Source: Desmonostoc muscorum LEGE 12446
Lineage (GTDB): Bacteria; Cyanobacteriota; Cyanobacteriia; Cyanobacteriales; Nostocaceae
DNA length: 64,000 nucleotides
Direction of reading: 5' to 3'
Assembly (NCBI RefSeq): GCF_015207005.2
Contig: NZ_JADEXS020000001.1
Span: 8,455,001 to 8,519,000 of the forward strand
Position 1 is the stretch's first letter, and each line of letters starts with the position of its first letter. Shown here piece after piece: positions 1 through 8,181 of the stretch. The notes beneath the pieces were generated by a model. That model saw only the letters and a list, made by a program, of their open reading frames with translations, searched no databases and was not told the origin of the DNA. The translations under genes and the position numbers were made by a program.

Positions 1-1
1 C

Positions 2-2932
2 TCTGGCTATGAAGATTATGGCGGATTGCTGCGGACAGTAGCAGAAGTGCAACACCAAAGTTGTGTCATCCTGACTAGTCGTGAAAAACCTGCTGAAATC
101 GCTACCTTTGAAGGTGTGGAAATGGCCGTGCGCGCGATGAGGCTCCAAGGTTCGCCAGAAGCAGCATACGCCTTATTGCAAGCTAAAGGGGTAACTGGCT
201 CTGTGGATGATAAACAATTACTATGCGATCGCTACTCTAACAGTCCTTTAGCTTTAAAAATTGTTGCGACTTCCATTCAAAACCTATTTAGCGGAGAACT
301 GAGTGAATTCCTCAAACAAGACACGATTATTTTTAATGGCATTCGCCGTTTGTTAGCACAACAGTTTGAGCGGTTGTCATCGCTAGAACAAACTATCATG
401 TACTGCCTAGCAATAAATCGTGAGTGGGTAAATATTGCGGAATTAGAACAAGATATTGTACCAACTGTCTCCAGAGGCAGGATTTTAGAGGCTCTGGAAT
501 ATTTAAATGGGCGATCGCTAATTGAAAGCAAATCGAGTAACTACACCCAGCAACCCGTGGTGATGGAGTATGTTATCGACCGACTAATTGAGCGAGTGAC
601 AAATGAACTGACAACAGTAGAACTATCCCTATTTAATAGTCATGCACTGATAAAAACTACTGTGAAAGATTATGTCAGGGAAAGCCAAGAGAGATTGATA
701 TTGCAGCCTATCGCCGAACAATTTTGTAAAACATTTAGTTCGCCAAAAGCTCTAGAGCAACAAATAGCGATCGTGCTTTTACAATTGCAAAGTCCAAAAG
801 TTAAACTTTCTCATTACGGTGCTGGCAATCTGATAAATCTTTGTTGCCATTTGCAATTTAATTTAACAGGCTACAATTTTTCTGACCTAACTATTCGTCA
901 AGCCTACCTGCAAAACAGAAATCTACCTCATGTTAACTTTACCAATTCTAATTTTCTCCAGTCAGTTTTTACCCAAACATTTGGGTGTATTCTCACACTT
1001 GCTTTCAGCCCCAAAAATAAGCTATTAGCTACTGGCGACTCAAATAACGACGTGCGTATTTGGCGTTTGGTTGATTCTCAATTACTTTTTGTATGTGAGG
1101 GGCACACAGATTGGGTGCGTACACTTGTTTTCAGTGCAGATGGTAATACTGTAATTAGTGCTGGTGACGATCAAACAATACGATTGTGGGATGTCAATAC
1201 AGGTCAATGCCTCAAGACACTCACCGGAAATGCCAGTCGCATTGGCTCCTTAGCTTTAAGCCCTGATGGTCGCACCTTAATTACTAGCAGCGAAGATCGA
1301 ACTGTTCGAGTTTGGGATATTTTCACTGAGGAATGTATTAAAAATCTTCAAGGACATAACAAGCAGGTCTGGGCAGTAGCAATTAGTCCCGATGGCCGCA
1401 CCATCGCTAGTGGCAGTGAGGATCAAACCGTGCGCTTATGGGATATTAACACAGGGCAATGTCTCAAACTATTAGCAGAACATACCAATTGGGTTTGGAC
1501 AGTTGCCTTTAGCCCAGATAGTAAAATCCTTGCAAGTGGTAGCCATGATAACACGATTAAACTCTGGGATCTGAACACAGGGCAATGCCTGAAAACTTTA
1601 GTGGGTCATAATAAATGGGTGTGGTCAGTAGCATTTAGTCCTGACGGTCAAACTCTTGCTAGTGGTAGCGAGGATCAAACTGTGCGATTGTGGAATATTA
1701 ACACAGGGCAATGTTTCACAACTTTACAAGGGCATACAAATCGAATTTGGTCAGTGGCGTTTAGTCCCGATAGCCAAACTCTTGCTAGTGGCAGTGACGA
1801 CCAAACAATCAAACTTTGGAATACTGATATAGGTAAGTGCATCAAAACCATGCAAGGATGTACCAGAAAAATTTGGTCAGTGGCTTGCAGTCTAAATGGG
1901 GAGACCATTGCTAGTAGCGGTGATGAAAAAATTGTGCGGCTGTGGAATGTTAATTCTGGTGAATGCTACCAAACTTTGGCAGGGCATAGCAGTCGAATTG
2001 AGTCCGTGGCATTCAGTCCTGATGGCTACACGCTTGTTAGCGGTGGTGAAGATCAAACAGTGCGCTTGTGGGATATTAACACAGGACAATGCCTGAAAAT
2101 CCTTGAAGGACACACTAAACAAGTTTGGTCGGTGGCATTTAGCCCCAACGGTCGCACTATTGCCAGTGGCAGTGAAGATCAAACAGTGCGTTTATGGGAT
2201 ATCAAAACAGGACAATGCTTGCAAACCCTACAAGGACATAATAACTGGGTGTGGTCAGTGGCGTTTAGTCCTGATGGTCGCTTTTTGGCTAGTGCTAGCT
2301 ATGACCATACTATAAAACTGTGGGATAGTAGTACAGGAGAACTATTAAAAACCTTAGAGGGTCATACTAATTATGCATTAGCAGTTGCCTTTAGTGCTGA
2401 TAGTCGTTTATTAGCAACTGGTAGCTACGACCAGACTATAAAAATATGGAACGTTAACACAGGTAAGTGCCTGGAAACATTGCATGAGCATACCGATCCA
2501 GTCGGTTCTGTATGCTTTAGTCCAAAAGAACCACTCCTTGCTAGTGCAAGTATGGATCGTACTTTCAAATTTTGGGATATCAGCGAAATTTATTCTCAAA
2601 TAGAAGGTTTGGAAGCAAACAAATCAACCAAAAATCAAAGCTCAAAATCGACGTTAGGAAAATGCCTCAAAACTTTTACTGGTCATAGTGATGTTGTCTG
2701 GACACTCAGGTTCAGTTGCGATGGTACTATGGTTGTTACTGGAAATTGGGATGAAACGATAAAAATATGGGATGTCAACACAAGAGAATGTTTGAAAACT
2801 CTTAGAGCCGAACGCCCCTATGAAGGTATGAATATCACCAATGTCACAGGAATTACAGCAGCGCAAAAAGCGTCGTTAAAAGCTTTGGGTGCAGTTGAAA
2901 AAGACGTTATATCAGCACGAGACAAAAACTAA
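2..2932 (+). CDS. NB-ARC/STAND ATPase with 14 WD40 repeats (5' partial)
   Basis: The frame is open to the left edge, so the N-terminus lies outside the window. The first 70 residues (SGYEDYGGLL, VILTSREKP, then LCDRYSNSPLALKIV) match the C-terminal half of an NB-ARC/NACHT NTPase. A winged-helix-like segment (FERLSSLEQTIMYCLAI) follows to about residue 300. After that come 14 WD40 units of about 42 residues, most reading VWSVAFSPDG, LASGSEDQTVRLWD, GQCLKTL, GH; unit 13 carries a polar insert. The tail (GMNITNVTG, AALKALGAVE-like) is typical of cyanobacterial WD40 STAND proteins. The family uses the propeller as a sensor that releases NTPase-driven oligomerisation. The N-terminal effector domain, which would tell the output, is not visible. 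The WD40 call is near certain; NB-ARC is very likely. Confidence 0.93.
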   Translation, partial: SGYEDYGGLLRTVAEVQHQSCVILTSREKPAEIATFEGVEMAVRAMRLQGSPEAAYALLQAKGVTGSVDDKQLLCDRYSNSPLALKIVATSIQNLFSGELSEFLKQDTIIFNGIRRLLAQQFERLSSLEQTIMYCLAINREWVNIAELEQDIVPTVSRGRILEALEYLNGRSLIESKSSNYTQQPVVMEYVIDRLIERVTNELTTVELSLFNSHALIKTTVKDYVRESQERLILQPIAEQFCKTFSSPKALEQQIAIVLLQLQSPKVKLSHYGAGNLINLCCHLQFNLTGYNFSDLTIRQAYLQNRNLPHVNFTNSNFLQSVFTQTFGCILTLAFSPKNKLLATGDSNNDVRIWRLVDSQLLFVCEGHTDWVRTLVFSADGNTVISAGDDQTIRLWDVNTGQCLKTLTGNASRIGSLALSPDGRTLITSSEDRTVRVWDIFTEECIKNLQGHNKQVWAVAISPDGRTIASGSEDQTVRLWDINTGQCLKLLAEHTNWVWTVAFSPDSKILASGSHDNTIKLWDLNTGQCLKTLVGHNKWVWSVAFSPDGQTLASGSEDQTVRLWNINTGQCFTTLQGHTNRIWSVAFSPDSQTLASGSDDQTIKLWNTDIGKCIKTMQGCTRKIWSVACSLNGETIASSGDEKIVRLWNVNSGECYQTLAGHSSRIESVAFSPDGYTLVSGGEDQTVRLWDINTGQCLKILEGHTKQVWSVAFSPNGRTIASGSEDQTVRLWDIKTGQCLQTLQGHNNWVWSVAFSPDGRFLASASYDHTIKLWDSSTGELLKTLEGHTNYALAVAFSADSRLLATGSYDQTIKIWNVNTGKCLETLHEHTDPVGSVCFSPKEPLLASASMDRTFKFWDISEIYSQIEGLEANKSTKNQSSKSTLGKCLKTFTGHSDVVWTLRFSCDGTMVVTGNWDETIKIWDVNTRECLKTLRAERPYEGMNITNVTGITAAQKASLKALGAVEKDVISARDKN

Positions 2933-3164
2933 AGAATAGTTTTTTGCTGAGATTGGATATCTTCAAAGGAAGCCATGACAAATGTCATGGTTTAGTCATG
3001 ACATTTACAGGACTTACGCAACTGGCACAATGCGATCGCTAACAAATAGTACTTTAGTACTACAGAATGCACATGAAATGAACTAGAGTACAAATGTAAA
3101 CTGTTCGTTTTCACACCAAACTTTTGGGCTGCTGCTCAGGCTACTGTAACGAATACTTTTGAAT

Positions 3165-3448
3165 ATGAAGTTTACTAAATTAGATTATTGCCAGTATCTA
3201 CTTAGTAGCCAAATTAATTATACCATTACCAATTTGGCAGAGCATTTAGAGAGTATTAGCCATGATAAAGTTAACTATTATTTCAAAACAGAAAAGTTAA
3301 CACCTCGTTTACTATGGGATAACGTGAAAGATGTAGTTGAGCCTGATGACAATGGTTACATAATATTTGATGATAGCATTTTAGATAAAAGATATTCTGA
3401 AGAATTTCAACGCAGGGTGAGTCCGAATGTCCAAGAACTCAACAGCAT
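3165..3448 (+). pseudogene. IS701-like transposase, N-terminal fragment
   Basis: The ATG at 3165 opens MKFTKLDYCQYLLSSQ and continues to an IIFDDSILDKRYS motif. This is the N-terminal part with the first catalytic Asp region of IS701-type DDE transposases, normally about 300-400 residues. Family similarity stops soon after RYSEE (about 3410). The open frame then runs by accident through about 40 bp of unknown sequence into the CRISPR repeat that starts at 3449, where it ends. The rest of the transposase is gone. The fragment abuts the distal end of the CRISPR remnant, so a deletion or insertion here probably removed the older part of the array. Confidence 0.75.
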
Positions 3449-3510
3449 GTTTCAATCCCTCATAGGGATTTAGTGAAATTTCAACCACAATGGATAGCCT
3501 ACCGCCTGGG

Positions 3511-4037
3511 CAGGGCTGATTCATTCCACAAGGGCAAGAAGTTTGTCAATATCATTAGAGATAAATCTTTGAGCAATTGTGATGGAAAGATGACCATTTC
3601 GACGGAGTATATTAATGGCGATCGCTCTGAGGATTGAGAGGTTCGCCGGAGCATTACCCATACGTATTTTTGAGTCATCCTCCTTCATAACTACGTCTTT
3701 AATCCAATGGAGGCGATTTTCGATACTCCAATGCCCGCGAATACCACGAGCAAATTCTCGTGCGGGATGAATGAGGCTACTAATGTAACAGACAACCTCA
3801 TGATATGGTTGACCTCCTCGTGTTCCAGTTCTTTCAACTCGAATTAAGGACTTAATTCCCGCCCAGGATAGGTCAATTCCATTCAAATCATCAAAAACTT
3901 CAACAGTCCTTGTTGTCAGTCTATCTTTTGTTCTAAAATCTTCCACAAGCCGCAGTTGTTCAATCAGAGAACTACCCATAATTTTCCTCCCCTCAACACT
4001 TGCAATTTTACCTGTTTTAGGGAATGAATCAGCCCTG
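3511..4037. mobile_element. ISAs1-family deletion derivative inserted in a CRISPR spacer
   Basis: The element is bounded by a perfect 17-bp inverted repeat: CAGGGCTGATTCATTCC at 3511-3527 and its complement at 4021-4037. It is flanked by the 10-bp direct repeat ACCGCCTGGG (3501-3510 and 4038-4047), the target-duplication size expected for ISAs1. At 527 bp it is well under half of a normal ISAs1 element and keeps only the C-terminal part of the transposase. It cannot move by itself but has intact ends that a complete relative could mobilise. Confidence 0.9.
3521..4037 (-). pseudogene. ISAs1 transposase, C-terminal half
   Basis: The frame carries RTVEVFDDLNGIDLSWAG, a VERTGTRGG segment, IRGHWSIENRLHWIKDV and GNAPANLSILR, which is the conserved C-terminal part of ISAs1-family transposases (DDE_Tnp_1-associated; the catalytic Glu is in HWSIENRLHW). 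About 180 codons remain where about 370 are usual. The nominal ATG lies outside the element, inside the CRISPR repeat at 4063, so it is not a natural start. The N-terminal half with the first two catalytic Asp residues is deleted between the left inverted repeat and the retained part. Confidence 0.85.
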
Positions 4038-4093
4038 ACCGCCTGGGGGGAGAAGTGTTTCAATCCCTCATAGGGATTTAGTGAAATTTCAAC

Positions 4094-4304
4094 GGCAACA
4101 GCCCAAAACTGTACATATATTTAGTTTTCAAGGTTCTGCTGCGCGAATGAGCCAATTATACCATGAAGAATAAAGTTTGAGTAGTGAGGAAATCGCTAGA
4201 ACCTAGACTGTGTAAGGTGCGCGGGTACTTGAGGCGCTACTTTTTCCAAAACACTCACCCTGTGCGGGTTTGAAGCCCTGTTTGAAGAATCGTATTTTCA
4301 ACAC
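4094..4304 (-). promoter_or_regulatory. Putative CRISPR leader between cas2 and the first repeat
   Basis: This 211-bp non-coding stretch lies between the cas2 stop and the leader-proximal repeat, where a leader is expected. It has a T-rich section and ends next to the repeat; no other gene is visible. Whether a further decayed repeat is hidden in it cannot be settled by eye. Confidence 0.5.
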
Positions 4305-4592
4305 CTACCTATCCGCGCATTCTGCAAAGAAAATACTGTTATCACGAATCTGTTGCCCACCAATACGTTCAATTTTACCTACACAGCAAGCACACATTGA
4401 ATAAAAGAGGATGCTATCGCTTTCAGGCTTAATCAACTTATTCAAGCGCGATCGCAATTTTGCATACTGAGTATCAGTAAGGTCGCATTCAAACACACTG
4501 TACTGTACCCACTGACCGTAAGACTTGAGTATTTTGTGGATTTTGGTGCGGCGTTTGTCTTCGGGAATATCATAAGAAACAATCACATTCAT
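4305..4592 (-). CDS. cas2: CRISPR-associated endonuclease Cas2
   Basis: This 95-residue protein has normal Cas2 length. It starts MNVIVSYDIPEDKRRTKIHK, with the ferredoxin-fold first strand and the conserved Asp (YDIPEDKRR), then YGQWVQYSVFECDLT and a CxxCVGKIERIG-like C-terminal strand. Cas2 forms the structural dimer at the centre of the Cas1-Cas2 spacer integrase. The gene is intact and lies 18 bp downstream of the truncated cas1 on the same strand. The array is on its other side, the usual cas1-cas2-leader-array order. With cas1 broken and no effector genes in the window, it is probably a relic. Confidence 0.95.
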   Translation of the reverse strand: MNVIVSYDIPEDKRRTKIHKILKSYGQWVQYSVFECDLTDTQYAKLRSRLNKLIKPESDSILFYSMCACCVGKIERIGGQQIRDNSIFFAECADR

Positions 4593-4610
4593 TGGTCGGC
4601 TCTCCCGCTT

Positions 4611-4943
4611 TTACTTCAAAACCAATGGTGGGTATTTTTCGGTTTCTCCCATTAAGTATTTAGCGAGTAATCGAGCCTGTAGCTCAAATGCTTCTTGATA
4701 TGTGCATTTGCGACCTAAGACTGGATGCTTAAACTCGGACTGTTTCTTTTGCGCGTACTGTTGCAAAAATCTTTTTCGTCCTTGTAGGGTTAAAGATACT
4801 GCTCCACTTAAAGGCTCTATGACAAAATCGCTTTTTGTCAGTAATTGCTTATTTAGTGTAGATAATACTACTGCATCTACTATGAGAGGACGAAATTCTT
4901 CCATTAAATCTAATGCCAGCGACGGTCTACCATAGCGCTCACA
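4611..4943 (-). pseudogene. cas1: CRISPR integrase Cas1, C-terminal fragment
   Basis: Reading leftward from about 4943 the frame gives CERYGRPSLALDLMEEFRP, then IVDAVVLSTLNKQLL, the all-alpha C-terminal domain of Cas1 with conserved Glu and Arg. It goes on to GRKRFLQQYAQKK and a YQEAFELQARLLAKYL helix. Only about 110 of the usual 320-330 residues are present. An ATG at 4904 opens a 97-codon frame, but the family alignment starts upstream of it, so it is an internal methionine. Similarity breaks at about 4945, where IS5-type DNA begins. The integrase should be non-functional because the catalytic His and the N-terminal half are missing. Confidence 0.9.
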
Positions 4944-5014
4944 AGAACTCTTGCAAAAGTGTTTTATGGTATAATCAAGGGTTTGGCAATTTGCAATTAG
5001 GACTTTGAGGAGCA

Positions 5015-5245
5015 GTGAAAATAGAGAACGCCAAACAGCTTACTGCAAAAAAATTTAAGCGAATGACTGGAGTGAGCCGTAAAATCTTTGAATTAATGGT
5101 TGATGTAGTTAAAGCTGATGCTCAAAAAAAGAAGAAGCCTGGTCGCCGTCCTAAATTAACTATTGAAGACCAAGTTTTAATGGTGATTCAATATTGGAGA
5201 GAATACCGCACTTATTATCATATTAGACTCATCCGCGAATCATGA
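5015..5245 (+). pseudogene. IS5-type transposase, N-terminal HTH fragment
   Basis: The 76 codons begin MKIENAKQLTAKKFKRMTGV and include GRRPKLTIEDQVLMV and QYWREYRTYYHI, the N-terminal helix-turn-helix region that precedes the DDE domain in IS5-type transposases of cyanobacteria. The first codon is GTG, preceded by GAGGAGC. After YYHIRLIRES the frame stops where homologues continue with the catalytic domain. A short unrelated stretch follows, so this is a truncated copy. It adjoins the broken end of cas1 and is a candidate for the element that cut it. Confidence 0.7.
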
Positions 5246-5399
5246 AAGCTTACCAGGAGAGAGTTACAAGGATTTGCACGGAAGGAGTGATCGCCATCTG
5301 GCAGTACGAGAAAATGAGGGTTTGAAGGCATTGAGAGAGAAAAAAATGGAATTAGAGCAGAAACGTAGAATCAGAATAAATGAATTTATAAATAGCAAA

Positions 5400-5678
5400 T
5401 TAAGTATTAAGGGTAACAGAAAATAACCGATTAATTCGTAACCTTACCAGCCCACAAACAGCCAGAAGTACCTGATTATATCGATGTCGAGCTAGACGAA
5501 ATCTATCACTGGCTACTCGAAATATTTTGACCCGACATATCATGTGTTCAACAGCTATTCTGCGTGACGAGAGTTCTTTATTCTCTTGTTTTTGTAATTC
5601 CGAGATTTCTGTATTTTTTCGTTTCTTATGAGGGCAAAAGTGTTGAATGTTAAGAAAAATCCGATAAAAACAGCCCAA
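5400..5678 (-). pseudogene. IS5-type transposase, C-terminal fragment
   Basis: On the minus strand the frame reads ELQKQENKELSSRRIAVEHM, then RVKIFRVASDRFRLARHRYN and a LLAVCGLVRLRIN tail. This is the C-terminal catalytic Glu region of IS5-type transposases (RRIAVEHMICRVKIF is the Glu-containing helix). It is in opposite orientation to the N-terminal fragment at 5015 and is not its continuation; it may derive from a second copy or an inversion. The DDE core is absent. Confidence 0.65.
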
Positions 5679-5691
5679 AATATGTTAAATT

Positions 5692-6747
5692 TTGGGCGGA
5701 AGATTAAAGTATATCTATTTGATAGTGATTATAAATTCATTTCCCAAGATTGTCAAAGATATCTTGAGAGGACTGCCAAAAAACGATTATCCGGTATTGA
5801 ACAGTCGTCTGTTCTTTGAGTGCTGGCTATCTTATGCTATGGATAACAGCTTAACAAGTATGCGAGATTTGTTTAAGAGATTAAACAACATAGGATTTGA
5901 GGTAGATATTTCTACTTTCTCAAAAGCAAACTTACATCGAAGCCAAAAACCTTTTCAAGAAATTTACCAAAAATTAAATGAATTAGTACAGAAGAAAGTT
6001 CAAAAAAAGTTACACGATAGATATGCAATTTGTCCAATAGATTCAACAATTATTACTCTCACAAGTAAATTGTTATGGGTATTAGGACACCATCAAGTAA
6101 AACTTTTCAGTTCTCTCAATCTAGCTACTGGAAGTCCATCAGATAACTTCATCAACTTTGGACATGATCATGATTATCAATTTGGTTCAAAGATGATGTC
6201 TAGTCTACCAATAAATGCTGTTGGGGTAATGGATAGAGGCTTCGCGGGATTAAAGTTTATCCAAGAATTGGTACAAGAAAATAAATACTTTGTTTTGCGG
6301 ATTAAAAACAATTGGAAACTAAAATTTGACGATGTGACTGGATTAATCAAAGTTGGTGCATCTGATGATGCTCAAGCCTATAGAGTCATTAATTTTTGTG
6401 ATTTAGAAACAAAAACTGAGTTTCGCCTAGTAACTAATTTACCTGCTGATGGAGAGGCTGCCGTTAGTGATGATGAAATTAGGGATATTTATCGATTACG
6501 TTGGGGAGTTGAATTGTTATGGAAGTTTTTAAAGATGCACTTAAAACTTGACAAATTAATTACTAAGAACGTCAATGGTATCACTATACAAATTTACGTT
6601 AGTTTAATAGCTTATCTAATTTTACAGATATTATCTATCCCACAACAATGGGGACATACGCTATTAGATAAATTCCGCTATTTACAATCTTGTATGTGTC
6701 AGAAAATCAGTTATGTTCATTGGTTTGAGGAGATGATGTTATGTTGA
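5692..6747 (+). CDS. IS4-family transposase
   Basis: This DDE transposase of about 345 residues looks complete. Catalytic regions are CPIDSTIITLTSKL (Asp 1), NAVGVMDRGFAGLKF (Asp 2) and IYRLRWGVELLWKFLKMHLK, which fits the IS4 Y-(2)-R-(3)-E-(6)-K signature. The frame is open from a TTG at 5692. A second TTG at 5719 gives IVIINSFPKIVKDILRGLPK, the N-terminus common in this family, and is the better start. An overlapping frame just upstream (YLFDSDYKFISQDCQ) is a shifted reading of the same bases, not a gene. Inverted repeats were not resolved. Confidence 0.85.
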   Translation: MGGRLKYIYLIVIINSFPKIVKDILRGLPKNDYPVLNSRLFFECWLSYAMDNSLTSMRDLFKRLNNIGFEVDISTFSKANLHRSQKPFQEIYQKLNELVQKKVQKKLHDRYAICPIDSTIITLTSKLLWVLGHHQVKLFSSLNLATGSPSDNFINFGHDHDYQFGSKMMSSLPINAVGVMDRGFAGLKFIQELVQENKYFVLRIKNNWKLKFDDVTGLIKVGASDDAQAYRVINFCDLETKTEFRLVTNLPADGEAAVSDDEIRDIYRLRWGVELLWKFLKMHLKLDKLITKNVNGITIQIYVSLIAYLILQILSIPQQWGHTLLDKFRYLQSCMCQKISYVHWFEEMMLC

Positions 6748-6797
6748 CTAATTTAGGCTTTTTAGAGTTACTGTAACCATTTATGTAAAGTTTTGTA

Positions 6798-7436
6798 TCA
6801 GCATTCAACATTTCTGTTACCATTGTTTGCACGATTCTGGATAGCATGAATCAAAGCGATCGCTAGTTCATATTCATCGTCAAAAATCTGAGAAGAAAGC
6901 TCATGACGTTTTAGGTGCAGCCATTCATCTTCAATACGGTTCATTTGAGGCGAGTATGGTGGCAGGAAAAAAATATACAAACCTTGTTGTTGCCAACGTT
7001 GCCAGTATTGTTTAACTTGATTGCTGCGATGAAATGATGCTCCGTCTTGAATAATGACAGTGATTTTACCTGTTTGTTCAAGACGCTGTTGGGCTAAATG
7101 TGTCTGCCATTGGAGTAATTGCAAGTAACGTTTGCTATTGAAACCACCAACTACAGCCCCGTATTCAAAACTTTGCTGCGGTTCCCAAAAACCAAGAATA
7201 CTAATTCTTTTGCCTCTTCTAGAAGGTTGATAGATTGATTTTTGCTCTCCACGTTTGGAATAAGTATAATTGAGAGAACTGGTTCGTTCAAAACCAGATT
7301 CATCAAGATATTTTAGGCAAATTAATCCATCAGCTGCTAACTGACATAACATTAACCAATCGGCACGTTTAGCGTCTTGGAATGATGGTGATTTTGGAAT
7401 AGGTGGCTTATGCCTTAATCGTTTCCAAGCATAATC
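6798..7436 (-). CDS. IS630-family transposase, catalytic half (orfB frame)
   Basis: This frame carries the DDE_3 domain of IS630/Tc1-like transposases: CLKYLDESGFERTSS (Asp 1), KITVIIQDGASFHRSNQ (Asp 2) and LPPYSPQMNRIEDEWLHLK (Glu). An ATG at 7352 is internal. Upstream the frame continues in register through DYAWKRLRHKPPIPKSPSFQ to an A9 tract (T at 7437-7445 on the plus strand). There it meets the HTH-encoding frame. Translation of a full transposase needs slippage at that tract, as is common in IS630 elements. Confidence 0.88.
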   Translation of the reverse strand, partial: DYAWKRLRHKPPIPKSPSFQDAKRADWLMLCQLAADGLICLKYLDESGFERTSSLNYTYSKRGEQKSIYQPSRRGKRISILGFWEPQQSFEYGAVVGGFNSKRYLQLLQWQTHLAQQRLEQTGKITVIIQDGASFHRSNQVKQYWQRWQQQGLYIFFLPPYSPQMNRIEDEWLHLKRHELSSQIFDDEYELAIALIHAIQNRANNGNRNVEC

Positions 7437-7837
7437 TTTTTTTTTAGAATTCGGCTGACTTGTCTACTACTGAGTCTGATTCCACGCTCTGTTTCCAAAC
7501 GTTCTTGTATTTGACGGCTGGTATAACTACGTTCTTTTTCTAGCCATTGTTCAACTGCATTTATATCCGCTAAACTCCACTTACGCTTTCCTCCACGTCC
7601 TGCCGCTTCCCACAAACCCCCTAGTCCCAGGTTTTCCCACCGACGTAATGTGGCTCGAACTGTATGCTCATGAATACGTAAGTGACCAGCAATCATTGGC
7701 ACTGTTAAACCATTGCCATTGAGTCGTAATGCGATCGCTCTAATTTTGACTCTTCGAGGTACATTATCTGCCAAGCTTAATTCCTGCAACGTTTTGTCTT
7801 CTTCTATAGTCAGTTTTATTCGTAGTGCTGCTGGCAT
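7415..7837 (-). CDS. IS630-family transposase, DNA-binding half (orfA frame)
   Basis: This 140-codon frame begins MPAALRIKLTIEEDKTL and holds two helix-turn-helix units: MIAGHLRIHEHTVRATLRRW, then a winged part with ERSYTSRQIQERLETE and SSRQVSRILKK. This is the N-terminal paired-like domain of IS630 transposases. It runs into the A9 tract and stops after KKKIMLGND. Shifting frame there joins it to the catalytic half. Together the two parts give about 345 residues, the family's normal size, so the element may be functional through programmed slippage. Confidence 0.88.
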   Translation of the reverse strand: MPAALRIKLTIEEDKTLQELSLADNVPRRVKIRAIALRLNGNGLTVPMIAGHLRIHEHTVRATLRRWENLGLGGLWEAAGRGGKRKWSLADINAVEQWLEKERSYTSRQIQERLETERGIRLSSRQVSRILKKKIMLGND

Positions 7838-8181
7838 TTTCAGTCATCTCTTCTGTTCTACTCTTATCTTATAATTTTTCATGTCTACCTACTTAATTAA
7901 TATTCTGCTGTTGGTTAATAAAGACAAATTTATTTTTATGAAAAAATACTTATTTATAAAATACCTTTGCCAAAATAAGAGTCTACAAAAATTAAAAAAG
8001 CCTTGCGAGAAACCTGGAAGGAATTTTTAGGACTGATTGTTTTTGCCCAGCTTCGGAGAAATAGGAGTTTGTACATCAACTCACCCTCGTAAATTGGCGA
8101 AGGTATTGTATGCATTGGGGTTTATGTACTGAGCCACTCAGTTTAACGTTCATCGAGAGCGATCGCTCTCACAGTCAATAC
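7838..8181. other. Intergenic, 344 bp, with one ORF scrap
   Basis: The left half is AT-rich, probably including the end of the IS630 element; inverted repeats could not be fixed by eye. On the plus strand at about 7990-8090 a frame without a start reads KALRETWKEFLGLIVFAQLR and stops; it is not recognised. At 8155-8170 there is a 16-bp perfect palindrome GAGAGCGATCGCTCTC centred on HIP1, just beyond the end of the araC-type gene. Confidence 0.4.

Larger units (their letters stand above)
3449..4093 (-). CRISPR. Degenerate CRISPR array: two 37-bp repeats, one interrupted spacer
   Basis: Two identical 37-bp repeats lie at 3449-3485 and 4057-4093. On the plus strand they start GTTTCAATCCC and end AAATTTCAAC; on the minus strand they end ATTGAAAC, the usual crRNA 3' handle, so transcription is leftward from the cas2 side. 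The 571 bp between them is not one spacer. It is a 34-nt spacer (3486-3510 joined to 4048-4056) split by a 527-bp ISAs1-type element with a 10-bp target duplication. Upstream on the minus strand come a leader-like stretch, cas2 and a truncated cas1. No third repeat is visible; about 35-40 bp left of 3449 could be a relic of another spacer. Confidence 0.92.

Noticed and set aside
1000..2800. Tandem DNA repeat of about 126 bp
   Set aside because: It is fully explained by the WD40 protein repeats and is not an independent DNA element.
1675..2866. Several antisense and shifted open frames of 60-96 codons within the WD40 gene
   Set aside because: They arise from the repeated coding pattern of the WD40 units and have no ribosome sites or protein families.
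5628..5819. Small plus-strand frame overlapping the IS4 transposase start
   Set aside because: Its sequence is a frame-shifted reading of the transposase 5' end; no separate family or start signal.
8155..8170. Perfect 16-bp palindrome considered as a terminator
   Set aside because: It is an extended HIP1 site (centre GCGATCGC) without loop or T-tract; such sites are scattered through the window.
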